From contig CALFMQ010000006.1 of the NCBI GenBank assembly GCA_937879825.1, positions 1-5,851 of the forward strand: a DNA stretch of 5,851 nt, read 5' to 3'. The notes under the pieces were generated by a model, which was not told the origin of the DNA, ran no database searches, and was given only the letters and a program-made list of their open reading frames with translations. Made by a program: the position numbers and the translations under genes. This document shows, in pieces, positions 1 through 5,693 of the stretch; the first letter of the stretch is position 1, and each line of letters starts with the position of its first letter. This DNA comes from an uncultured Phycisphaerales bacterium (GTDB taxonomy: Bacteria; Planctomycetota; Phycisphaerae; Phycisphaerales; UBA1924).

Positions 1-1772
1 AACGCTTCCTGCGGGATTTCGACGGAGCCGATGGACTTCATCTTCTTCTTGCCCTCCTTCTGCTTCTCGAGCAGCTTGCGCTTGCGGGTGACGTCGCCGC
101 CGTAGCACTTGGCGGTGACATTCTTGCGCATGGACTTGATGGTCTCGCGGGCGATGACCTTGCCGCCGATGACGGCCTGGAGGGGGATCTCGAACTGGTG
201 GCGGTCGATCTGGTCTTTGAGGCGGGTGAGGAGGACGCGGCCGCGTTTGTCGGCGTTGTCCTTGTGGGCGATGAATGAGAGTGCTTCGACGATGTCGCCG
301 TTGACGAGGATGTCTACTTTGACGAGTCGGTCGGCCTGGAAGCGGATGATTTCGTAGTCCATGGTGCCGTAGCCGCGGGTCATGGATTTCAGTTTGTCGT
401 AGAAGTCGTAGATGATTTCGGCGAGTGGCATCTCGAAGTCGATCATCGTGCGGGTTTCGGAGATGAGTTGCTGTTGCTTGTAGATGCCGCGGCGGCCGAG
501 GCAGAGTGGCATGATGTCGCCGACGTTGTCGGTGGGGATGATGAGTTCGACTTTGCAGATGGGTTCGCGGAGTTCTTCCCAGAGTGAGCCGTCGGGGAGG
601 TCGGCGGGGTTGGTGATTTCGTGGACGACGCCGTCGCGGGTTTTGAGTTCGTAGGTGACGGTGGGTGCGGTCTGGACGACTTCGACGCCGCCTTCGCGGT
701 CGAGGCGTTCCTGGATGATGTCCATGTGGAGGAGGCCCAGGAAGCCGCAGCGGAAGCCGAAGCCGAGGGCCTCTGAGTGGACGGGGTGGAAGGTGAATGA
801 TGCGTCGTTGAGGGAGAGTTTCTCGACGGCTTCGCGGAGTTCCTCGAAGTCGGAGCCCTTCTCGGTGGAGGTTGCGGGGTAGAAGTCGCAGAAGACCATC
901 TGGTGGGGTTCTTCGTAGCCGGGGAGTGGTTCTTCTGCGGGGTCGTTGTCGATGGTGATGGTGTCGCCGACGCGGACATCCTTGAGGGTCTTGATGGAGG
1001 CGATGAGGTAGCCGGTCTCGCCGGGGCCGAAGGATTTGACCTTCTCGGGCTTGGGCGTGTACTTGCCGAGTTCGGTGATGATGTAGGTGCGTCCGGTGCC
1101 CATCATGCGGACTTTGTCGCCGTGGTTGAGGTGGCCGTCGAAGACGCGGACATAGATGACGACGCCTCGGTAGTCGTCGTAGTGCGAGTCGAAGATGAGC
1201 GCGCGGAGTTTTTTGGTTTGGGGTGCGCGCGGCGGGGGGAGTTGGCGGCAGATGCGGTCGAGGAGTTCCTGGATGCCCTGTCCGGTTTTGGCGGAGCAGT
1301 AGATGGCGTCCTCGGCGGGGAAGCCGAGGGCCTGTTCGATCTCCATCGCGACTTCGTCGGGCTGCGCGGAGGGGAGGTCGATCTTGTTGACGACGGGGAT
1401 GATCTCGAGGTCCTGGTTGATGGCGAGGTAGGCGTTGGCGATGGTCTGGGCCTCGACGCCCTGAGTGGAGTCGACGACGAGGACGGCGCCTTCGCAGGCG
1501 GTGAGGGCGCGTGAGACTTCGTAGGTGAAGTCGACGTGGCCGGGGGTGTCGATGAAGTTGAGCATGTACTCGACGCCGTCGACCGCGTGGCGGACGGTGA
1601 CGGCGGAGGCCTTGATGGTGATGCCGCGCTCGCGTTCGAGGTCCATGTCGTCGAGGAACTGCTGGCGGGCTTCGCGTTCGGAGACGGCGTTGGTGGATTG
1701 GAGGAGGCGGTCCGAGAGGGTGGACTTGCCGTGGTCGATGTGGGCGATGATGGAGAAGTTGCGGATTTCCAT
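1..1772 (-). CDS. lepA: Elongation factor 4 (LepA), translation GTPase, 3' end cut by window edge
   Basis: LepA is a ribosome-associated translational GTPase of the cytoplasm, paralogous to EF-G, linked to back-translocation or to 30S subunit biogenesis. Translation of the minus strand from 1772 gives 590 residues. All five G motifs are seen: G1 A-H-I-D-H-G-K-S-T (residues 10-18), G2 R-G-I-T-I-K (49-54), G3 D-T-P-G-H (75-79), G4 N-K-I-D (129-132) and G5 C-S-A-K (159-162). The diagnostic LepA C-terminal domain is also present: K-C-Y-G-G-D-V-T-R-K, then E-K-Q-K-E-G-K-K-K-M-K and G-S-V-E-I-P-Q-E-A, where the window ends. E. coli LepA has about a dozen residues after this point, so roughly 98% of the gene is here. 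The start is fixed by the canonical opening M-E-I-R-N-F-S-I-I-A-H-I-D-H-G-K; no in-frame start lies just upstream. No clear Shine-Dalgarno precedes it. Codons end mostly in C, unlike the G-ending codons of the plus-strand genes. Confidence 0.98.
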   Translation of the reverse strand, partial: MEIRNFSIIAHIDHGKSTLSDRLLQSTNAVSEREARQQFLDDMDLERERGITIKASAVTVRHAVDGVEYMLNFIDTPGHVDFTYEVSRALTACEGAVLVVDSTQGVEAQTIANAYLAINQDLEIIPVVNKIDLPSAQPDEVAMEIEQALGFPAEDAIYCSAKTGQGIQELLDRICRQLPPPRAPQTKKLRALIFDSHYDDYRGVVIYVRVFDGHLNHGDKVRMMGTGRTYIITELGKYTPKPEKVKSFGPGETGYLIASIKTLKDVRVGDTITIDNDPAEEPLPGYEEPHQMVFCDFYPATSTEKGSDFEELREAVEKLSLNDASFTFHPVHSEALGFGFRCGFLGLLHMDIIQERLDREGGVEVVQTAPTVTYELKTRDGVVHEITNPADLPDGSLWEELREPICKVELIIPTDNVGDIMPLCLGRRGIYKQQQLISETRTMIDFEMPLAEIIYDFYDKLKSMTRGYGTMDYEIIRFQADRLVKVDILVNGDIVEALSFIAHKDNADKRGRVLLTRLKDQIDRHQFEIPLQAVIGGKVIARETIKSMRKNVTAKCYGGDVTRKRKLLEKQKEGKKKMKSIGSVEIPQEA

Positions 1773-1773
1773 G

Positions 1774-1808
1774 AGGGATAGGCAGCAGGAAATAGGCAAA
1801 AGGCAGCA
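1774..1808 (-). repeat. Degenerate heptanucleotide tandem repeat abutting the lepA start
   Basis: On the plus strand five successive 7-base units can be read: agggata, ggcagca, ggaaata, ggcaaaa, ggcagca. The second and fifth are identical and the general form is GG(C/A)ANNA. In the lepA direction this is a T/C-rich leader of TGCTGCC/TTTTGCC-type units ending one base before the ATG. It occupies the place where a Shine-Dalgarno would normally be. Short heptamer arrays of this kind are known in other bacteria (for example the STRR repeats of cyanobacteria), but identity with any named family is not shown here. Only five imperfect copies are present, so coincidence is possible. Confidence 0.5.
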
Positions 1809-1837
1809 GGGGGGCGGGGCACGATGCCGAACGGGGG

Positions 1838-1843
1838 ATCATA
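1838..1843 (-). promoter_or_regulatory. Candidate -10 box for lepA
   Basis: Read on the minus strand this is TATGAT, five of six matches to the sigma-70 consensus TATAAT, in otherwise very GC-rich DNA. It would place transcription start around 1831 and give a leader of about 60 bases. No recognisable -35 box lies 16-18 bases upstream; that stretch is C-rich. The call rests on the -10 alone. Confidence 0.3.
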
Positions 1844-1914
1844 GCGTGGTGGGGGGTTGGTTCGGTGGGCGGTGGGGTCGGCGTGGCGAGGGAAGGCGTC
1901 GGCGGGATTGGGGA

Positions 1915-1943
1915 TTGACATTTGTCGGGGATGGAGCAGATTC
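1915..1943 (+). promoter_or_regulatory. Weak candidate promoter for the PEP-CTERM-like gene
   Basis: A perfect TTGACA lies at 1915-1920. At 16-17 bases downstream only poor -10 candidates are found (CAGATT at 1937-1942, or AGATTC at 1938-1943). If used, the leader to the 2095 start would be about 145 bases. The -35 match could be chance. Confidence 0.22.
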
Positions 1944-2054
1944 AAGGGAGCCGCGCCTGCCAGGGACGCGGCGGATCTTGGATCGCTGGTTCATGGCGGC
2001 CGCGTTCGGGGAGCGTCTCCGGGCGGTTGTCGATGCGTGTCCGGATCACTGTGA

Positions 2055-2076
2055 GCGCGCGGGTGCAGGGGCGCGC
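2055..2076 (+). repeat. Small inverted repeat upstream of the ribosome-binding site
   Basis: GCGCGC at 2055-2060 pairs with GCGCGC at 2071-2076, giving a 6-bp stem with a 10-base loop. It ends four bases before the GAGGAG ribosome-binding site. In mRNA it could affect access to the site, but short GC palindromes are frequent in DNA this rich in G and C. Confidence 0.2.
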
Positions 2077-2080
2077 CATC

Positions 2081-2086
2081 GAGGAG
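2081..2086 (+). promoter_or_regulatory. Shine-Dalgarno GAGGAG that decides the 2095 start
   Basis: GAGGAG sits 8 bases before the ATG at 2095. The open frame extends much further upstream, to 1525 inside antisense lepA. This site plus the signal peptide that begins right after it show that the real start is 2095. Confidence 0.7.
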
Positions 2087-2094
2087 TGTGTCAG

Positions 2095-2733
2095 ATGGGT
2101 CTGAATGCCAAGCGTGGTTTCGCGTGCGCGGTTGTTGCGGGCTCGGTGATGGCGGCGTGCGGGAGCGCGCACGCGACGGTGACGGTGTACACATCGCAGG
2201 CGGCGTTCAATGCGGCTGTTTCTGCGCCGGGCGTGGATACTTTCAATGACCTTGCGCTGACATCGGCGCCGAGCCCGCTGTTCCGCAACGCGGGGCCGTA
2301 CGCCTACACGGCGGCGGTTTCGACGACATCATTCTTCCAGGCGGGATCGCTCGCGGATGTGTGGCTCTCGACGAACACGGCGACGGACACGGTGACCTTC
2401 AACGCGTTCGGCGGCGGCGTGCAGGCGGCGGGCGGCTTCTTCTTCGGCAGCAATATCAACGGTCAGTTCGCGGCGGGCGATGTGACGCTCAGCGCGACGG
2501 ACGGGAGCGGCACTGTGACGCACACGATCGTGGGCGCGACGACGGCGAGCTTCGTGGGGTTTGTGTCCGATGGGCCGTTGACCTCGCTGACGCTCGTGTC
2601 GGTGCAGCCGATCGGCGGGTTCCTCTGGCCGACGGCGAATGACTTCGTGCTGGCGCAGGCGGTTCCGGCGCCGGGCGTGATGGCGCTCGTTGGCGTTGGT
2701 GGAATCGTTGCGTCGCGTCGCCGGCGCGGATGA
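2095..2733 (+). CDS. Secreted protein with PEP-CTERM-like (exosortase) sorting tail
   Basis: This 212-residue protein opens with a signal peptide: K6-R7, a hydrophobic core, and a probable signal peptidase I site at A-H-A (residues 25-27) before T-V-T-V-Y. An alternative lipobox-like M-A-A-C ends at C22, but the A-H-A site fits better. The C-terminus has the three parts of a PEP-CTERM signal: V-P-A-P-G (190-194, with Ala in place of Glu), a short hydrophobic segment (195-207) and R-R-R-R-G at the end. In this family the tail is cut by a membrane exosortase (EpsH/XrtA type) and the body is exported to the surface. The body is rich in Thr, Ser, Ala, Val, Gly and Phe, probably beta-sandwich, and has no Cys, Lys or Glu and a single Arg (R64). 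Its function is unknown. It is monocistronic, closed by the terminator at 2764-2795. No exosortase gene lies in the window. Confidence 0.85.
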   Translation: MGLNAKRGFACAVVAGSVMAACGSAHATVTVYTSQAAFNAAVSAPGVDTFNDLALTSAPSPLFRNAGPYAYTAAVSTTSFFQAGSLADVWLSTNTATDTVTFNAFGGGVQAAGGFFFGSNINGQFAAGDVTLSATDGSGTVTHTIVGATTASFVGFVSDGPLTSLTLVSVQPIGGFLWPTANDFVLAQAVPAPGVMALVGVGGIVASRRRRG

Positions 2734-2763
2734 GTGAACGGGAGGGGACAGATCGGATGAACG

Positions 2764-2795
2764 CGCCGCCCGGGGAACCGGGCGGCGTTGCTTTT
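2764..2795 (+). terminator. Rho-independent terminator of the PEP-CTERM-like gene
   Basis: A perfect 10-bp GC stem (2764-2773 with 2778-2787) closes on a GGAA tetraloop of the stable GNRA class. It is followed by TTGCTTTT (2788-2795). It begins 30 bases after the stop codon. The opposite side has no T-run, so it acts on plus-strand transcripts only, and it separates this gene from the peptidase gene. Confidence 0.9.
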
Positions 2796-2825
2796 GGCGG
2801 CGGGCGTGACCACGCGGCGAGCGGG

Positions 2826-2831
2826 TAGGAT
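2826..2831 (+). promoter_or_regulatory. Weak candidate -10 box for the peptidase gene
   Basis: TAGGAT matches four of six positions of TATAAT and lies 37 bases before the ATG at 2869. The best -35-like box, GTGACC at 2806-2811, is only 14 bases upstream, which is too close for a standard sigma-70 promoter. A promoter is expected in this gap because a strong terminator lies just before it. Confidence 0.22.
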
Positions 2832-2854
2832 CGGCGCGGAACGGAACTGAATCG

Positions 2855-2860
2855 AAGGGG
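2855..2860 (+). promoter_or_regulatory. Ribosome-binding site (AAGGGG) of the peptidase gene
   Basis: AAGGGG lies 8 bases before the ATG at 2869. Another ATG at 2861 touches the site directly and opens only a 10-codon frame, so 2869 is the usable start, also supported by the signal peptide that begins there. Confidence 0.6.
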
Positions 2861-2868
2861 ATGCCGAT

Positions 2869-5151
2869 ATGCAGCGAGTCGTGGTGGCGGTGATCGGGCT
2901 GGCCGGGCTTGTGGCGGCGGGGTGCGCGGCGGATGGGCGGCGCGGCGACGCACCGATGAGGCGTGCGGATGCGCGGTTTGAGTCCGTGGCGGACCCGGGG
3001 TTTCTGCGTCAGTACGCGGAGACGAACCGGTTCCGGAACGGGACGCCGCGGGGGTTTGACGTGACGCCGGACGGGAAGACGGTGTTGTTTCTGCGGTCGG
3101 GGGCGCGGGACTTCGCGCAGGACCTGTACGCGTTTGATGTGGAGACGGGCGAGGAGCGGGTGCTGCTGACTGCGGATCGGATTCTGGGTGGCGGCGATGA
3201 GGCGATCAGCGCGGAGGAGCGGGCGCGGCGGGAGCGGATGCGCGAGAGCGCGCGGGGGATTACGAGTTTCGAGTTGTCGGAGGATGGCGAGAGGATTCTG
3301 GTGCCGCTGGGCGGGCGGTTGTTCGTGGTGTATCGCGCCTCGGGGAATGTGAAGGAACTGCGCACGGAGGTTGGGGGGTATCCGATTGACCCGCGGTTCT
3401 CGCCGGACGGGAAGTGGGTCTCATTTGTGCGGGACGGCGATTTGTATGTCCACGATGTCGATGGGGGCGCGGAGCGTGCGCTGACTGATCACGAAAACAC
3501 GGACGATGGTGTGTCGTTCGGCACGGCGGAGTTTGTGGCGCAGGAGGAGATGGATCGGCGGGAGGGGTACTGGTGGTCGCCGAACTCGAATGCGCTGCTG
3601 ATTCAGCGGACGGATGATGCGAGGGTGGAGTCGGTGTACATCATGGATCCGAACGACCCGTCGAAGGAGCCGCAGAGTTGGAAGTATCCGCGGCCGGGGA
3701 AGAAGAATGTCGAAGTCCGGCTCTACCTGGCTGTGCCGTTGCAAGGCGATCAGCCGATGCGAATGAAAGCCGTCGTCTGGGATCGTGAGCGATACCCGTA
3801 TGTGGCGAAGGTGGTGTGGAGCGAACACGCGGGGCATGAGGGGCCGACGATTCTGGTGCAGAATCGGGAGCAGACCGAGGAGCTGTTGCTCGCGGTGGAT
3901 CCCGAGACCGGGCGTACGCGTGAACTCCTCAGGGAAACGGACTCGGCGTGGGTGAACATCGACTCGCAGATGCCGAAGTACTTGGAGGATGGTTCGTTCC
4001 TGTGGACGACGGAGCGGAATGGCGGGGCTGGGGGGTGGGAACTGGAGCGGCGGAATGCGGATGGTTCCTATCGCAACACGATTGTGGACAAGGAGGCGGG
4101 GTATCGCTCGCTGTGTGATGTTGACTTCGAGCGCGGCGTGGCGGTTGTGATCGCGAGCGCTGAGCCGACGGAGTCGCGGGTGATGCGGGTGCCGCTCGAT
4201 GGGGGGACGGAGACGGAGTTGTTTGCGCAGGAGGCGGGGCTGCACGGGGCTGAGTTCGGGGAGAGTGGGCAGCACGGGGTGTTCGTGCATTCGGTGTCGC
4301 CGGCGCGGGGCGAAGCGTCGTGGACCGTGCGCACGCGGGATGGTGATGTGGTCGGCGAGATCGCGTCGAACGCGGAGCGGCCTCCGTTTGAGACGGATGT
4401 GGAGTTGACGAGCGTGACGGATGACGGGTTGCGGTGCGCGATTGTGCGGCCGCGGGTGTTTGAGAAGGGGATGTCGCTGCCGGTGATTCTGCACGCGTAC
4501 ACGGGGCCGGGCTCGCAGATGGTGCAGGCGAGCGGTGAGCGGTCCCCGTTTGCGCAGTGGATTGCGGATCACGGGTACATCGTGGTGTCGATTGATGGGC
4601 GGGGGACGCCGAACCGGGGGAGGGATTGGGAGCGGGTGATCAAGGGGAACCTGGTGGATATCGCGGTGGAGGACCAGGTGCGGGGGCTGGCGGCGTTGGG
4701 GGCGCGATATCCGGAGATGGATCTGAGCCGCGTGGGCGTGTTCGGGTGGTCGTACGGCGGGTACTTCAGTGCGATCGCGACGATGAAGCGGCCGGATGTG
4801 TTTGCGTGCGGCGTGGCGGGCGCGCCGGTGTGCGACTGGCTGGATTACGACACGCACTACACGGAGCGGTACCTCGGCGTCCCCTCCGATGATGAGGACT
4901 CGGCGTACCGGGTGAGCAATGTGCTGAGTTATGCGGGCGAGTTGGAGCGGCCGCTGATGATTATTCACGGCACGGCGGACGACAACGTGTACTTCGTGCA
5001 TTCGCTCAAGATGAGCGATGCGCTGACGCGGGCGGGGAAGGCGCACGAGTTTGTGGTGCTGGGCGGTTTCACGCATATGGTGACGGAGCCGGCGATGGTG
5101 GAGGCGATGTACGGGCGGATGATGGGGTTCTTTGGGAGGGAGTTGCGATGA
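2869..5151 (+). CDS. Dipeptidyl-peptidase IV family (S9B) lipoprotein
   Basis: S9B enzymes remove N-terminal Xaa-Pro (or Xaa-Ala) dipeptides from peptides. The protein has 760 residues, close to human DPP4 (766). Residues 1-19 form a lipoprotein-type signal ending in L-V-A-A-G-C19; the -3 residue is Ala, slightly weak for a lipobox. This suggests an anchored extracytoplasmic enzyme. A beta-propeller (DPPIV_N) follows, with blade-like S-P-D-G-K-W-V-S-F segments. It carries the substrate N-terminus-binding double Glu at E226-E227, followed by the conserved W-W-S-P-N. The C-terminal alpha/beta-hydrolase domain has the oxyanion Tyr544 (A-Y-T-G-P-G-S-Q), D-G-R-G, the nucleophile Ser628 in G-W-S-Y-G-G, S1-pocket Tyr664 and Tyr668 (Y-T-E-R-Y), Asp704 in H-G-T-A-D-D-N, and His736 in G-G-F-T-H-M. 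Asp-to-His spacing (32) equals that of human DPP4. An Arg/Glu-rich stretch lies at 115-129. The stop overlaps the next gene by 4 bases. Prediction: active exopeptidase; preference for Pro is inferred. Confidence 0.97.
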   Translation: MQRVVVAVIGLAGLVAAGCAADGRRGDAPMRRADARFESVADPGFLRQYAETNRFRNGTPRGFDVTPDGKTVLFLRSGARDFAQDLYAFDVETGEERVLLTADRILGGGDEAISAEERARRERMRESARGITSFELSEDGERILVPLGGRLFVVYRASGNVKELRTEVGGYPIDPRFSPDGKWVSFVRDGDLYVHDVDGGAERALTDHENTDDGVSFGTAEFVAQEEMDRREGYWWSPNSNALLIQRTDDARVESVYIMDPNDPSKEPQSWKYPRPGKKNVEVRLYLAVPLQGDQPMRMKAVVWDRERYPYVAKVVWSEHAGHEGPTILVQNREQTEELLLAVDPETGRTRELLRETDSAWVNIDSQMPKYLEDGSFLWTTERNGGAGGWELERRNADGSYRNTIVDKEAGYRSLCDVDFERGVAVVIASAEPTESRVMRVPLDGGTETELFAQEAGLHGAEFGESGQHGVFVHSVSPARGEASWTVRTRDGDVVGEIASNAERPPFETDVELTSVTDDGLRCAIVRPRVFEKGMSLPVILHAYTGPGSQMVQASGERSPFAQWIADHGYIVVSIDGRGTPNRGRDWERVIKGNLVDIAVEDQVRGLAALGARYPEMDLSRVGVFGWSYGGYFSAIATMKRPDVFACGVAGAPVCDWLDYDTHYTERYLGVPSDDEDSAYRVSNVLSYAGELERPLMIIHGTADDNVYFVHSLKMSDALTRAGKAHEFVVLGGFTHMVTEPAMVEAMYGRMMGFFGRELR
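5134..5140 (+). promoter_or_regulatory. Ribosome-binding site of the DUF1801 gene inside the peptidase 3' end
   Basis: GGGAGGG, containing GGAGG at 5135-5139, lies 8 bases before the ATG at 5148 and inside the last codons of the peptidase gene. With the ATGA overlap it supports translation of the second gene from the same mRNA. Confidence 0.6.
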
Positions 5152-5531
5152 AGAAGCAGACGGCCGCTGAGAGTCCGGAGGCGTATGTTGCGGCGCTCAA
5201 GGGTTGGAGGCGCGAATGTGTTGGGGGATTGCGGTCGTCGGTTCGCAAGATCGCGGGATTGGAGGAGGTCATTAAGTGGGGGCACCTGGTGTACTTCTCG
5301 GTTGGGCCGGTGCTGCTGATTCGCGCGGAGGATGAGCGCGTGCTGTTCGGCTTCTGGCGCGGAAAGCGGCTGCTTGAGAACGAACCGCGCCTGAAAGGCG
5401 GCGGGAAATACGAATTGCGGACGCTTGAACTTCGAAAGGGCGACAAGATCAGCGCCGCGCAGGCGGCGCGCCTTGCGAAGGAAGCAGCTTCGCTCAACAC
5501 GAAAATCGGCGATCCGACAAAGAAGAAATAG
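5148..5531 (+). CDS. DUF1801 (YdhG-like) domain protein
   Basis: This 127-residue cytoplasmic protein has no signal peptide or membrane segment. It resembles DUF1801 proteins: an N-terminal P-E-A-Y-V-A-A-L helix (10-17), then E-V-I-K-W-G-H-L-V-Y (40-49), where the family typically has E-x-I-K-W-G-x-P-x-Y, then beta strands around V-L-F-G-F-W, and a C-terminal helix ending in a Lys-rich tail. The family is small and poorly understood; some members are annotated as YdhG or Fra-like iron chaperones, but nothing here proves that role. The ATG overlaps the peptidase stop codon (ATGA), so the two are probably co-translated; a functional link is not evident. Codon use changes inside the gene: Glu is GAG in 6 of 7 cases in the first half and GAA in 4 of 5 in the second. 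Family assignment is by recognition of the pattern, not by search. Confidence 0.82.
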   Translation: MKKQTAAESPEAYVAALKGWRRECVGGLRSSVRKIAGLEEVIKWGHLVYFSVGPVLLIRAEDERVLFGFWRGKRLLENEPRLKGGGKYELRTLELRKGDKISAAQAARLAKEAASLNTKIGDPTKKK

Positions 5532-5569
5532 CGCGCAATGATCCGCCAGCGGACGCCGGAGGATTGCTC

Positions 5570-5599
5570 CGCGCGCGGCCGAATTTGACATCGCGCGCG
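5570..5599. repeat. Inverted repeat in the convergent spacer
   Basis: CGCGCGCG at 5570-5577 pairs with CGCGCGCG at 5592-5599, an 8-bp stem with a 14-base loop. It lies between the DUF1801 stop and the amidohydrolase stop, where a shared terminator might be expected. Neither side has a T-run, so it is not a standard intrinsic terminator. Each arm is also self-complementary. A 9-base direct repeat GCGCGCAAT occurs at 5531-5539 and 5595-5603. The role is unknown. Confidence 0.3.
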
Positions 5600-5693
5600 C
5601 AATTCCGCCTTCCGCTATTGCGGCATGATCGCGTCATCGCGCTGTTCATCGGCATGACCGACGAAGAGCGTTGATATGACGGGCCAAGGCCCC

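Larger units (their letters stand above)
1773..2094. other. Divergent intergenic region between lepA and the PEP-CTERM-like gene
   Basis: This 322-base spacer separates the lepA start (minus) from the start at 2095 (plus). It holds the heptamer repeat beside lepA, a TATGAT box on the minus strand, a TTGACA box on the plus strand, a small GCGCGC inverted repeat and a Shine-Dalgarno. Open frames run through it, but none has its own ribosome-binding site or protein-like composition; they look like chance frames in GC-rich DNA. I see no tRNA, riboswitch or small protein that I can support. Confidence 0.6.

Noticed and set aside
903..1514. Open frame of 203 codons on the plus strand inside lepA
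   Set aside because: It is a low-complexity Gly/Val/Asp/Glu/Ala shadow of the lepA coding strand, without a ribosome-binding site.
1525..2094. In-frame upstream extension of the PEP-CTERM-like gene to an ATG at 1525
   Set aside because: It runs antisense through lepA, has no ribosome-binding site, and its translation is Arg/Trp/Gly-rich and not protein-like. The GAGGAG site and the signal peptide place the start at 2095.
2757..2828. Possible 23-codon gene beginning ATG-AAC after a GGAGGGG motif at 2741-2747
   Set aside because: It reads straight through the terminator hairpin, is Gly/Pro-rich and has no recognisable features. The purine run is probably chance, although spacing would permit initiation.
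3421..5076. Long open frame of 551 codons on the minus strand, antisense to the peptidase
   Set aside because: It is extremely rich in Arg, His and Pro, as expected for the complement of a G-biased coding strand. The peptidase on the plus strand has all catalytic motifs, so this is a shadow.
5531..5673. Plus-strand frame after DUF1801 ending in R-V-I-A-L-F-I-G-M-T-D-E-E-R before a stop
   Set aside because: Its end looks slightly protein-like, but it has no suitable start or ribosome-binding site and no recognised family. A frameshifted tail of DUF1801 is unlikely because that protein ends normally with a Lys-rich tail.
5681..5692. Palindrome GGGCCAAGGCCC next to the amidohydrolase stop as a terminator
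   Set aside because: With a realistic loop it has only a 4-bp stem and no T-run on either strand.
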